Origin: Gammaproteobacteria bacterium
Lineage (GTDB): Bacteria; Pseudomonadota; Gammaproteobacteria; Berkiellales; Berkiellaceae
Direction of reading: 5' to 3'
Length of the DNA stretch: 64,000 bases
Assembly: GCA_016191245.1 (NCBI GenBank)
Contig: JACPOY010000030.1
Span: 1 to 64,000 of the forward strand
The notes below the pieces were generated by a model. It saw only the letters and a list, made by a program, of their open reading frames with translations, was not told where the DNA came from and searched no databases. The position numbers were made by a program, and so were the translations under genes. This document shows, in pieces, positions 55,691 to 64,000 of this stretch (its first letter is position 1; each line of letters starts with the position of its first letter).

Positions 55691-56584
55691 ATGGAACACC
55701 TAGGGCTAAAATTTCGTCAAGCTATTCAACAAGAAAAACCTCTCCAATTACTCGGTGTGATCAATGCATATGTCGCACGCATGGCTGAATTAAATGGTTA
55801 TCGAGCAATCTATTTATCGGGAGCGGGAGTTGCCAATAGCAAATTTGCTTTACCTGATTTGGGGATGACATCATTAAACGATGTGGTAGAGGAGGTAGAA
55901 CATATTACGTCTGCTTGTACTTTACCTTTAATCGTTGATGCCGACACAGGGTGGGGTAGCCCGTTAAATGTCCGTCGAAGTTTTAAAGCCTTATCTACCG
56001 CAGGTGCCGCTGGCGCACATATTGAAGATCAACAAGAAGCAAAAAGGTGTGGTCATCGTGATCACAAACATCTGGTTAGCACCAATGAAATGGTGACACG
56101 TATTAAAGCGGCACTAGATGGTCGTAATCATGATTCTTTTGTCGTCATGGCTCGTACTGATGCTGTTGCAGTGGAAGGTGAAAAAAAAGCCCTTGAAAGA
56201 GCAATCGCTTATCAAAATGCAGGTGCAGATGCCATTTTTGCAGAAGCGCTCACAACACTAGAGCAATACGAACTATTCACGAAAAATTTAAACATTCCTG
56301 TTTTAGCAAATATGACAGAGTTTGGCAAAACACCGCTATTGACTAAACAACAACTGAGTGATGCTGGCGTTAGTATTATTTTGTACCCTTTAAGTGCATT
56401 CCGGGCAATGAATGCAGCGGCTTTAAAAGTATTGCAAACCATTCGTCAAGATGGAACACAACAATCTGTCGTTAATTTAATGCAAAACCGTCAAGATTTA
56501 TATCACTATCTGAATTACGAAAAATTTGAAAACGAATTGGAAGCATATTTACAACTCATGGAGAGTAAACATGGCAACGACTAA
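55691..56584 (+). CDS. prpB: 2-methylisocitrate lyase
   Basis: 297 residues of the isocitrate lyase/PEP mutase family. LGVINAYVARMAELNGYRAI, YLSGAGVANS, LPLIVDADTGWGSPLNVRRS and the catalytic loop QEAKRCGHRDHKHLVS (Cys in KRCGHR) are typical for PrpB. It cleaves 2-methylisocitrate to pyruvate and succinate, the last step of propionate oxidation. AGAAGGAG lies upstream. The prpC start lies inside its last codons. Confidence 0.96.
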   Translation: MEHLGLKFRQAIQQEKPLQLLGVINAYVARMAELNGYRAIYLSGAGVANSKFALPDLGMTSLNDVVEEVEHITSACTLPLIVDADTGWGSPLNVRRSFKALSTAGAAGAHIEDQQEAKRCGHRDHKHLVSTNEMVTRIKAALDGRNHDSFVVMARTDAVAVEGEKKALERAIAYQNAGADAIFAEALTTLEQYELFTKNLNIPVLANMTEFGKTPLLTKQQLSDAGVSIILYPLSAFRAMNAAALKVLQTIRQDGTQQSVVNLMQNRQDLYHYLNYEKFENELEAYLQLMESKHGND

Positions 56585-57707
56585 AGAAGGTGGGTTGGCA
56601 GATATTGTTGCGGGTACTACCGCTATTTGTACTGTAGGTCATGAAGGCAGTAGTTTATATTATCGCGGGTATTCCATTGTTGATTTAACTCAAAAGGCAT
56701 CATTTGAAGAAGTAGCCTATTTACTGATTTATGGTAATTTGCCAAATCAGCAACAACTTAATCAATACCTGGAAAAATTGCAAAAATTACGTGGTTTGCC
56801 AGTTGAAATAACCCATGCTTTGGAAAGGATGCCTGCAGCAACGCATCCTATGGATGTGATGCGAAGCACTTGCTCATTATTAGGCACTATTGAGCCTGAA
56901 ACCAAAGAGCATATCGCTCAAGATGTAGCAGACAGATTATTAGCTATGTTCCCGGCAGCGCTATTATATTGGCATCACTTTCATTTAAGTGGTGAACGCA
57001 TTGATGTGAAAGTTGAAGCAACAACAACGGCTGAATATTTTTTAAAACTCCTTTATGGTAAACAATTTGATGCAAAATCAGAATTAGGTAAGCTTATGGT
57101 GAAAACCATGGATGTCTCACTGATTCTTTATGCTGAACATGAGTTCAATGCCTCTACATTTGCAGCCCGAGTTTGTACTGCCACCCTTTCAGATATTTAT
57201 TCTAGCATCACAGCAGGAATAGGAACATTACGAGGTCCTTTGCACGGTGGCGCGAACGAAGCAGCAATGTTGTTGATACTGCAATATGCATCAGTGGAAG
57301 ACGCTAAAAAAGGGATGATGCAAAAGCTTCAAAATAAAGAGCTGGTCATGGGATTTGGTCACCGGGTGTATAAAATTCGTGATCCACGATCTGATATTAT
57401 TAAAGCTCAATCTAAAGCATTAAGTGAGGCTTTAGGAGATAAAAAGATATTTGCTATATCAGAGTGCATCGATAAAATAATGATGGAACAAAAAAAGCTT
57501 TTCCCCAATTTAGATTTTTATAGTGCTAGCGCTTACTATTTTTGTGGCGTTCCTATCAATATGTTTACGCCACTTTTTGTGATTTCAAGAACAACGGGTT
57601 GGGTGGCTCATTGTATTGAGCAGCGGAAAAATAATAAATTAATCAGGCCAACAGCAGATTATATTGGGCCAGCACGATTGGCATATGTATCGATAGATAA
57701 GAGATGA
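56571..57707 (+). CDS. prpC: 2-methylcitrate synthase
   Basis: 378 residues from ATG 56571 with GGAGAG upstream; an ATG at 56526 inside prpB is less likely. Citrate synthase fold: GLADIVAGTTAICTVGHEGS, YYRGYSIVDLTQKASFEEVA, GPLHGGANEAAM (active His), MGFGHRVYKIRDPR (second His, Asp later) and TGWVAHCIEQRKNNKLIRPT. The short N terminus and these motifs fit PrpC rather than GltA. It condenses propionyl-CoA with oxaloacetate. Confidence 0.95.
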   Translation: MATTKEGGLADIVAGTTAICTVGHEGSSLYYRGYSIVDLTQKASFEEVAYLLIYGNLPNQQQLNQYLEKLQKLRGLPVEITHALERMPAATHPMDVMRSTCSLLGTIEPETKEHIAQDVADRLLAMFPAALLYWHHFHLSGERIDVKVEATTTAEYFLKLLYGKQFDAKSELGKLMVKTMDVSLILYAEHEFNASTFAARVCTATLSDIYSSITAGIGTLRGPLHGGANEAAMLLILQYASVEDAKKGMMQKLQNKELVMGFGHRVYKIRDPRSDIIKAQSKALSEALGDKKIFAISECIDKIMMEQKKLFPNLDFYSASAYYFCGVPINMFTPLFVISRTTGWVAHCIEQRKNNKLIRPTADYIGPARLAYVSIDKR

Positions 57708-57740
57708 TAAATAACTTCAAATTTAATTTTAGGATCTTGT

Positions 57741-57843
57741 CCCCTCTCCCCTTGCGGGAGAGGGTTAGGGTGGGGGGAATTTAATTCAAGATTCAAGATT
57801 TTCTACCCCTCACCCCCGCCCTCTCCCGCAAGGGGAGAGGGGG
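57741..57843. repeat. Paired inverted-repeat element (copy 3)
   Basis: Arms at 57741-57777 and about 57805-57843 are inverted copies with core CCCTCTCCCCTTGCGGGAGAGGG. The flanks extend the symmetry (GATCTTG on the left, TAAGATC on the right). It belongs to the same family as 10668-10790 and 13541-13658. It lies between prpC and prpD and may modulate expression of the downstream gene. Confidence 0.8.
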
Positions 57844-57889
57844 TAAGATCAGAAATTTCTTAGTTCGGCTTGAAAGCAGAGAGACTTTT

Positions 57890-59326
57890 ATGAATAATTC
57901 TACTAATACACGCCCCCCTTATGACTCAGCATTAGTGAAAATTGCTGATTATATATTCGATTATCAAATCGAAAGTTCATTGGCCTTTGAAACAGCCAAA
58001 TATTGTTTAATTGATAGTTTGGGTTGTGCGATGCTTGCGCTAACATTCCCAGCTTGCAAAAAATTATTAGGACCTTGGGTGGAAGGTATGACGATAGAGA
58101 AGGGCTCAAGAGTGCCTGGTACGTCGTTTGAATTAGATCCTATTAAAGCTGCTTTTGACATTGGTACAACAATTCGTTGGCTTGATTATAACGATACTTG
58201 GTTGGCAGCTGAATGGGGACATCCTTCTGATAACTTAGGTGCTATTTTAAGCGTCATGGATTTTGTTTCAAGACGAAGCGAAAGTTACCAAGGAAAAACC
58301 TTTTTAGTAAAAGACGTTTTAGATGCCATGATTAAAGCTTATGAAATTCAAGGCGTGTTGGCTTTGGATAATAGTTTTAATCGAGTTGGTCTTGATCATG
58401 TCATTTTGGTGAAAGTGGCGAGTTGTGGTTTGGCTGTAAAATTAATGGGAGGCACAAAAGAACAAGTCATTGCAGCTTTATCGCAAGCTTTTGTAGATGG
58501 ACAAAGTTTACGTACTTATCGTCATGCGCCAAATACTGGCAGTCGTAAATCATGGGCGGCAGGAGATGCTGTAAGCCGTGCACTAAGATTAGCGATGCTC
58601 ACTTTGCAAGGCGAGATAGGTTACCCCAGTGCTTTGACAGCCAAACAATGGGGTTTTCAAGATGTTAGCTTTCAGGGGAAAGATATTTCCTTTGCTAGGG
58701 ATTTAGGCTGCTATGTGATGGAAAACATTTTATTTAAAATTGCTTACCCTGCAGAGTTTCATGCACAAACTGCTGTAGAGTGTGCATTAAATTTACATCA
58801 AGATGTGAAAGATAAATTATCAAAAATTAATAAAATTGTGATAACAACACATCAAGCCGCGATGCGTATTATTAATAAAACAGGCCTCCTTTATAATCCT
58901 GCAGATAGAGATCACTGTTTACAATATATGGTAGCTTGTGCATTAATCGATGGTAAATTGACGGCGCAATCTTATGAAGATACTAGAGCCCAGGATGAAT
59001 TGATTGAAGCTTTGCGTGATAAAATGGAAGTGAAAGAAAATCCGCAATACAGTAAAGATTACCTTGATCCTGACAAACGATCGATTGCAAATCATCTTGA
59101 AATTTACTTAGAAGATGGTTCAACATTCACCCAAACCTCAGAATATCCCATTGGCCACAAAAGACGGCGTGAGGATGGTATTCCTCTTTTATGGGAAAAA
59201 TTCGAGCAGAATTTACTGCAGCTCTTCCCAATCCCAAGGGTTCAAAAATTGATGAAAGTAATGCAGCAAGAGGAGGAACTCTTAGCTATGTCAGTACCTA
59301 CATTTATTGAGCAATGGTTAACGTAA
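57890..59326 (+). CDS. prpD: 2-methylcitrate dehydratase (MmgE/PrpD family)
   Basis: 478 residues, near PrpD length (483 in E. coli). Marks are ALVKIADYIFDYQIES, YCLIDSLGCAMLAL, LDYNDTWLAAEWGHPSDNLG, GLDHVILVKVASCGLAVKLM, AAGDAVSRALRLAM and EFHAQTAVECAL. It dehydrates 2-methylcitrate in the methylcitrate cycle. It is separated from prpC by the repeat element but is in the same direction. Converges with ppsR; the two stops overlap by nine bases. No prpE or prpR is in the window. Confidence 0.93.
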   Translation: MNNSTNTRPPYDSALVKIADYIFDYQIESSLAFETAKYCLIDSLGCAMLALTFPACKKLLGPWVEGMTIEKGSRVPGTSFELDPIKAAFDIGTTIRWLDYNDTWLAAEWGHPSDNLGAILSVMDFVSRRSESYQGKTFLVKDVLDAMIKAYEIQGVLALDNSFNRVGLDHVILVKVASCGLAVKLMGGTKEQVIAALSQAFVDGQSLRTYRHAPNTGSRKSWAAGDAVSRALRLAMLTLQGEIGYPSALTAKQWGFQDVSFQGKDISFARDLGCYVMENILFKIAYPAEFHAQTAVECALNLHQDVKDKLSKINKIVITTHQAAMRIINKTGLLYNPADRDHCLQYMVACALIDGKLTAQSYEDTRAQDELIEALRDKMEVKENPQYSKDYLDPDKRSIANHLEIYLEDGSTFTQTSEYPIGHKRRREDGIPLLWEKFEQNLLQLFPIPRVQKLMKVMQQEEELLAMSVPTFIEQWLT

Positions 59327-60139
59327 ACGTCTTTCGAGCCCCGAAATGACCATCAATTTCGTTGCTAATTCTTCTATGGACAAATTGGTTGAGCTGAGGA
59401 AGGGAATTTTCTCATGATGAAAGAGATCTTCTACAGCTTGGATCTCTTTTTGACATTGTTCTAGGTTTGCATAATTGCTGTTTGGACTGCGACCTTGGCG
59501 TATAGCATGTAATCTTTTAGGATCGATTGTCAGACCAAACAATTTAGTACGATGCGGTCGAAGCGCTTTAGGGAGAGTTGTTGCATGCAGATCATCATCT
59601 GTAAACGGATAGTTTGCAGCTCTAATGCCAAATTGCATTGCTAAGTAAAGACTGGTTGGCGTTTTACCACATCGTGAGACACCCACCAAAATAACATCAG
59701 CAGAATCATAACCTGAAGTGCGAGCCCCATCATCGTAATTTAATGCAAAGTTAACTGCCTCAATTCTTGTATTATAGCTATGTGTATTTCCTACTCCATG
59801 ACTACGTCCCATGACATTCGCCGATTTTGTTTGAAGTTCATTTTCTAAACCAGGAAGATAAGTGTCAAAAAAATCAATATAATAGGCATCACACTTTTGC
59901 AAAATGTGACGGATCTCAGGGTTGACGATGGTTGCAAAAACAATAGGTTTAACACCGTTAGCTGATTTGCTTTGATTAATTCGATTTGTGGCTTCATATG
60001 CTTTTTCGATAGAATCCACAAATGGTAAGGTCACTTGTGTAAAATGAATGCCTTCAAACTGAGAAATTAAGCTTAAACCTAATGTCTCAGCTGTAATCCC
60101 CGTTCTGTCTGAAAGAAAAATGGCAGTTCGTCGATTCAC
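59318..60139 (-). CDS. ppsR: PEP synthase regulatory kinase/pyrophosphorylase
   Basis: 273 residues of the DUF299/PSRP family. [40 protein letters not shown] (P-loop) and [17 protein letters not shown] are hallmarks. It ADP-dependently phosphorylates PpsA to switch it off and uses phosphate to reactivate it. It is divergent from ppsA with a 54-base intergenic space, a conserved arrangement that supports PpsA rather than PPDK as target. Confidence 0.96.
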   Translation of the reverse strand: MNRRTAIFLSDRTGITAETLGLSLISQFEGIHFTQVTLPFVDSIEKAYEATNRINQSKSANGVKPIVFATIVNPEIRHILQKCDAYYIDFFDTYLPGLENELQTKSANVMGRSHGVGNTHSYNTRIEAVNFALNYDDGARTSGYDSADVILVGVSRCGKTPTSLYLAMQFGIRAANYPFTDDDLHATTLPKALRPHRTKLFGLTIDPKRLHAIRQGRSPNSNYANLEQCQKEIQAVEDLFHHEKIPFLSSTNLSIEELATKLMVISGLERRLR

Positions 60140-60193
60140 AAAGGATTCCTGTTATTAGTTAAGACTCACTTAGGATGCCATCTTGGAGGCAAC

Positions 60194-62587
60194 ATGTCAG
60201 TAGCTGAAGGTTATGTCATTCCATTCGATAAGCTAGGTATCAAAGATGTTCATGTCGTCGGTGGAAAAAACGCATCATTAGGTGAGATGATTTGCCATTT
60301 AACGAAGTTGGGTGTGAAAGTGCCAACTGGATTTGCAACCACAGCAAATGCATATCGTGAATTTTTAAACCAAGGTGGTTTAAAAGAAGAGATTATCGAT
60401 TTATTGAATAAATTAGATGTAGACAATGTTGCGCAACTAAAAAAAACTGGGCAGCGTATTAGAGAGCGAATTGTTGATTCACCTTTTCAACCAGAACTTG
60501 TCGATGCCGTTCACGAATATTATGAAAAATTATGCCAGGACTCACCCTTTTGTGCTGTGGCCGTGCGCTCTTCTGCCACCGCCGAAGATTTACCAGAGGC
60601 TTCATTTGCAGGCCAGCAAGAAACATTCTTAAATATACGTGGATTAGATAATATCTTAAGTGCAATGAAACATGTTTTTGCTTCTCTTTTTAATGATAGA
60701 GCAATTTCTTATCGCGTGCATCAAGGTTTTGAACATAGCCAAATCGCATTATCTGTTGGTATACAGAAAATGATTAGAAGTGATTTAGCGTCAAGTGGGG
60801 TGATGTTTAGTTTAGACACAGAATCAGGATTTCAAGAAGTTGTGTTTATTACCTCAAGTTATGGCTTAGGTGAAATGATTGTACAAGGTGCAGTCAACCC
60901 CGATGAGTTTTATGTGCATAAACCTACGTTAATTGCGAAAAGACCAGCAATAGTAAGACGCAACATTGGTAGTAAACAAGTTAAGTTAGTTTATCAGGAA
61001 GAGAGTATTGCGCCGGGTAATCATGCTGCCGTCACAAAAGAAGAAGTTGAAGAAAACGAACGACGCTTGTTTTCTTTAAGTGATATTGAGGTTGAAAAAT
61101 TAGCTGAACAGGCGATTATTATTGAAAAACATTATGGTCGTCCTATGGATATCGAATGGGCCAAAGATGGTGTTGATAAAGAAATTTACATTGTTCAAGC
61201 AAGACCAGAAACAGTAAAAAGCCGCGCTAAAGCACAAGTGATGGAACGTTATCACCTCCAGGGGAAGGGGAAAATAATCGTTGAAGGCAGAAGTATTGGT
61301 CAACGTATTGGCGCCGGCTCTGTTAAAATTGTTCACAATCATGATGAAATGGATAAAGTACAGCCTGGTGATGTTTTAGTGGCGGATATGACCGATCCAG
61401 ATTGGGAACCTATCATGAAGCGTGCTTCAGCGATTGTGACAAATCGGGGTGGACGTACTTGTCATGCTGCCATCATTGCGCGCGAATTAGGGATCCCTGC
61501 TGTCGTGGGAACTCACAATGCAACTAAAGAATTAAAAGATGATCAAGAGGTGACAATAAGCTGTGCCGAAGGTGATGTTGGTTTTGTTTATGAAGGCAAG
61601 CTTCCCTTTGACGTGAAAAAAATTGAACTCAATAATATGCCCTCTATCCCAATCAAAGTGATGATGAATATCGCCAATCCAGATAGAGCCTTTGATTTTC
61701 AATCTTTACCTAATGCAGGTATTGGACTTGCACGGTTAGAATTTATCATTAGTCAAATGATTGGCATTCATCCGAATGCGTGTTTAGATTTTGAAAAGCT
61801 ATCTGATACTTTAAAAGAGCAAATTGAAAAGCGTATTTCAGGATATGCTAATCCACTTGAATTTTATGTTAAAAAATTAGTAGAAGGTATTTCTACTTTA
61901 GCATGTGCTTTCACACCACAACGGGTTATTGTTCGCTTTTCTGATTTTAAATCTAATGAATATGCGAATCTAATAGGCGGAGCGCTATATGAGCCTGTAG
62001 AAGAAAATCCTATGATAGGTTTTCGTGGCGCTTCTCGCTATGCCGCCCCAAGTTTTAAAAAATGTTTCGCACTTGAATGTGAAGCGATACGCTTTGTGCG
62101 TGAGACAATGGGATTAAGCAACGTAGAAGTGATGGTGCCATTTGTTCGTACTGTTGAAGAGGGTAAAAGAGTACTGGAAGTCATGGCAGAAAATGGCCTT
62201 AAACGTGGTGAAAAAGACCTCAAGGTCATTATGATGTGTGAATTACCTTCTAATGCGATTTTGGCTGAAGAATTTTTGGAACATTTCGATGGTTTCTCCA
62301 TTGGTTCTAATGATCTCACTCAATTAACATTAGGTTTAGATAGAGATTCTGGCATCGTTGCAGGTTCATTTGATGAACGTGATGGAGCTGTGAAATTTCT
62401 GATGGAAAAAGCAATTGTAGCCTGTAAAAAACAAAATAAATATATCGGGATCTGTGGTCAAGGCCCATCCGATCATGCAGATTTAGCGCTGTGGCTAGTC
62501 GAAAAAGGCATTGATAGTGTATCGTTAAATCCTGATACAGTTTTAGAAACATGGTTGTTTTTAGCAAAAGAATTAGCAAAACACTGA
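60194..62587 (+). CDS. ppsA: Phosphoenolpyruvate synthase
   Basis: 797 residues. N-terminal ATP-grasp ([48 protein letters not shown]), the phospho-His domain ([20 protein letters not shown]) and the C-terminal PEP-binding barrel ([49 protein letters not shown] with the catalytic Cys). It turns pyruvate and ATP into PEP, AMP and phosphate for gluconeogenesis. Its regulator ppsR is divergent. TTGGAGGC is the ribosome site. Confidence 0.97.
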   Translation: MSVAEGYVIPFDKLGIKDVHVVGGKNASLGEMICHLTKLGVKVPTGFATTANAYREFLNQGGLKEEIIDLLNKLDVDNVAQLKKTGQRIRERIVDSPFQPELVDAVHEYYEKLCQDSPFCAVAVRSSATAEDLPEASFAGQQETFLNIRGLDNILSAMKHVFASLFNDRAISYRVHQGFEHSQIALSVGIQKMIRSDLASSGVMFSLDTESGFQEVVFITSSYGLGEMIVQGAVNPDEFYVHKPTLIAKRPAIVRRNIGSKQVKLVYQEESIAPGNHAAVTKEEVEENERRLFSLSDIEVEKLAEQAIIIEKHYGRPMDIEWAKDGVDKEIYIVQARPETVKSRAKAQVMERYHLQGKGKIIVEGRSIGQRIGAGSVKIVHNHDEMDKVQPGDVLVADMTDPDWEPIMKRASAIVTNRGGRTCHAAIIARELGIPAVVGTHNATKELKDDQEVTISCAEGDVGFVYEGKLPFDVKKIELNNMPSIPIKVMMNIANPDRAFDFQSLPNAGIGLARLEFIISQMIGIHPNACLDFEKLSDTLKEQIEKRISGYANPLEFYVKKLVEGISTLACAFTPQRVIVRFSDFKSNEYANLIGGALYEPVEENPMIGFRGASRYAAPSFKKCFALECEAIRFVRETMGLSNVEVMVPFVRTVEEGKRVLEVMAENGLKRGEKDLKVIMMCELPSNAILAEEFLEHFDGFSIGSNDLTQLTLGLDRDSGIVAGSFDERDGAVKFLMEKAIVACKKQNKYIGICGQGPSDHADLALWLVEKGIDSVSLNPDTVLETWLFLAKELAKH

Positions 62588-62616
62588 TAAGTATTTCTCG
62601 CAAATGAATATCCATT

Positions 62617-62642
62617 CACCTTTGTATGAGAATATAAAGGTG
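62617..62642 (+). terminator. Strong hairpin with GAGA tetraloop after ppsA
   Basis: An 11-bp stem (CACCTTTGTAT / ATATAAAGGTG, one G-U pair) closes a GAGA loop, 29 bases after the ppsA stop. There is no T-run, so it may stabilise the 3' end or act as a Rho-assisted terminator. Confidence 0.55.
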
Positions 62643-62778
62643 TCATCCGCGTCATCTACACCTATACCTCTTTTATGCAACTTTTTTCCTACTTTATATA
62701 TCCAATCATTAAATGCTTTAACACATTTATAAATATTAATCGAAATATCAATGATTTAAGTTAAGTAGGGGTTGTGCC

Positions 62779-64000
62779 ATGCCTAATGTAAATGAAGAAA
62801 GCGCAGTAACAGAAATATCTTTTGCCGAAGCATCACCTTTACAGAAATCAAATCAAATTATTGAACAGGGATTGTCGGTTATTCATAACGCAGGGAACCC
62901 AAATTCCCCAGGAGTAAATTCCATATTATCAGTAAATGGAATTTTCAGACAATCTAGTAAAGAAATGGAAACGGCAGCATTTTACGCCAAAATGAAAAAA
63001 GATCCTACTGCAAATAGTTTGGTAAACTCAGGAAGTTTTAAAGATGACGGTATGCAAGTGGCAGGTGTTTTAAAAAAGGCCATGACCGATGTTCCTGTAT
63101 GGGAAGGAAGACCTCTTGAAATTTTGTTAGAAAATCTTGATATTGATCCGGTGACAAAAGAAAAGGGTAACAAACCCATTGACTTGAAAAATTGTATTGA
63201 AGAATTGATTCAAGCAGGATATATGGAAGAAGCGAAGTTATTGCATAACTTAATGCACGTCAGCTATCTTGTCGTTGTTAATTCAGAAAAAAATAAAGCA
63301 ACAGCATATAATATGGCTGCTCAATTTTTTGCACCTCAGCTTGATAGGATTATCAATGTAAATCCTAATACTATGGAAGAAGCAGCTAAAATGGGTCTAT
63401 CTGCATATGCTCGATCGGCTAAAACAACAGAAGATATATTAGGAATAAACAGAACTGAATCCACAAAAAATGGAGAAGAAAAATCGTTTGCGCAAACGTT
63501 TGATCAAAAATATCCTAAAGCGGCTAACGAATTAGCTCATCAATATAAATCAATATCACAACCAGTAAAAATATTTGGCATTAAAATGCCTAAGTTTATT
63601 GGTAATGCAATTAAAAAGCTAACGAGTTCTAAAAAAGCGCGTAATCAAAGCGATGAACTTGCAAAACAGCTTAGAGCACAGACGGTTACTGCTTTACAAG
63701 AAAAAAGAAAAAGTGAAACAGAATCCAAAACAAGGCAGGCAGGTTTTCCACAAAGTTCTCAAAACATACCAAGTGCTAATCCAAGCCAGACGGTATTTAA
63801 GCAAGTAAGGCAAGCATCAACAGAAGAAGTGCGCCAAGAACCTATTTTAGCGCAAACACGAAAAATTGCTCACGAAGAAAATGAAAGTGTAAAAGATATA
63901 TTGCCACCTCCAAATTTTGGGCCTCCACCATTACCACCAGAAACGTCGAACTCTGATCCAGTTATTGCGCCGCTATCTGATACTCAAAAACTTGGCGAAC
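62779..64000 (+). CDS. RhoGAP-domain protein, candidate host-directed effector (3' end outside window)
   Basis: An open frame of 407 codons to the window edge without a stop, with GTAGGGG seven bases before the ATG. Residues about 35-190 match a eukaryotic RhoGAP domain. NGIFRQSSKEME carries the presumed arginine finger Arg57; VLKKAMTDVP at 97-106 matches the LKxFLRELP helix; NKATAYNMAAQFFAPQL (172-188, Asn178) matches the NKMTxxNLAxxFGPNL motif. A charged helical region follows, then a Gln/Ser-rich linker and a proline stretch PPPNFGPPPLPPE near 376-388. RhoGAPs stimulate GTP hydrolysis by Rho/Rac/Cdc42, which bacteria lack, so action inside a eukaryotic host is inferred. No signal peptide is present. 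Confidence 0.82.
   Translation, partial: MPNVNEESAVTEISFAEASPLQKSNQIIEQGLSVIHNAGNPNSPGVNSILSVNGIFRQSSKEMETAAFYAKMKKDPTANSLVNSGSFKDDGMQVAGVLKKAMTDVPVWEGRPLEILLENLDIDPVTKEKGNKPIDLKNCIEELIQAGYMEEAKLLHNLMHVSYLVVVNSEKNKATAYNMAAQFFAPQLDRIINVNPNTMEEAAKMGLSAYARSAKTTEDILGINRTESTKNGEEKSFAQTFDQKYPKAANELAHQYKSISQPVKIFGIKMPKFIGNAIKKLTSSKKARNQSDELAKQLRAQTVTALQEKRKSETESKTRQAGFPQSSQNIPSANPSQTVFKQVRQASTEEVRQEPILAQTRKIAHEENESVKDILPPPNFGPPPLPPETSNSDPVIAPLSDTQKLGE

Overview
The window is AT-rich, gene-dense chromosome from a gammaproteobacterium, and gene content and order fit Legionellales (the Legionella, Coxiella and Berkiella side). Three things support this. The housekeeping order tig-clpP-clpX-lon-hupB-ppiD and the order mltD-gloB-yafS-rnhA-dnaQ are both gammaproteobacterial. 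A eukaryotic-type RhoGAP protein lies at the right edge. A large protein ends in a Cys-His-Asp papain/transglutaminase-like module. The last two are candidate host-directed effectors, so a host-associated lifestyle is likely. The exact genus is inference.

Layout. 1-3.1 kb: an SRPBCC protein, then a compact minus-strand envelope/stress operon (PepSY protein, 201-aa membrane protein, DUF1328 protein, an unlisted 26-aa membrane peptide, YbdK-type ligase). 3.1-4.8 kb: folD and five tRNA genes (Pro, Arg, His, Lys, Leu) behind a good sigma70-type promoter. 4.8-14.5 kb: the protein quality-control block tig, clpP, clpX (with a near-consensus heat-shock promoter), lon, hupB, tRNA-Val, tRNA-Asp, ppiD, and fabI. 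14.5-22.8 kb: a peptide-type ABC importer (membrane-anchored binding protein, two permeases, fused double ATPase) overlapping an HDOD signalling gene. 22.8-28.3 kb: an outer-membrane barrel, the operon beta-CASP nuclease / archaeal-type AMP phosphorylase / divergent PRPP synthetase, and a pentapeptide-repeat membrane protein. 28.3-32.7 kb: mltD, gloB, yafS-like, rnhA, dnaQ. 32.7-34.5 kb: a large candidate effector inserted between dnaQ and rlmJ and flanked by a duplicated rlmJ 3' end. 34.5-41.3 kb: a very tight operon metN-metI-metQ-MFS-nhaD-rlmJ, and a glycerophosphodiesterase. 41.3-48.8 kb: an AddB/AddA-like nuclease-helicase pair, a cytosolic 5'-nucleotidase and a Nudix hydrolase. 48.8-54.1 kb: CsbD and Pro/Asp-rich small proteins, the two-component NHEJ system Ku-LigD, a cysteine-rich secreted peptide and a glycine-rich membrane protein. 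54.2-62.6 kb: an APC permease, the methylcitrate genes prpB-prpC-prpD, and ppsR/ppsA. 62.8 kb to the end: the RhoGAP protein, cut by the window edge.

Themes. Proteostasis (tig/clpXP/lon/ppiD) and genome repair (AddAB-like plus NHEJ) dominate the housekeeping part. The methylcitrate genes next to ppsR-ppsA suggest propionate-to-pyruvate-to-PEP gluconeogenesis, alongside uptake of peptides, methionine and amino acids. Three GC-rich inverted-repeat elements of one family (CTCCCCTTGCGGGAG cores) sit in intergenic spaces after lon, after ppiD and between prpC and prpD. No CRISPR array, insertion sequence or rRNA was seen.
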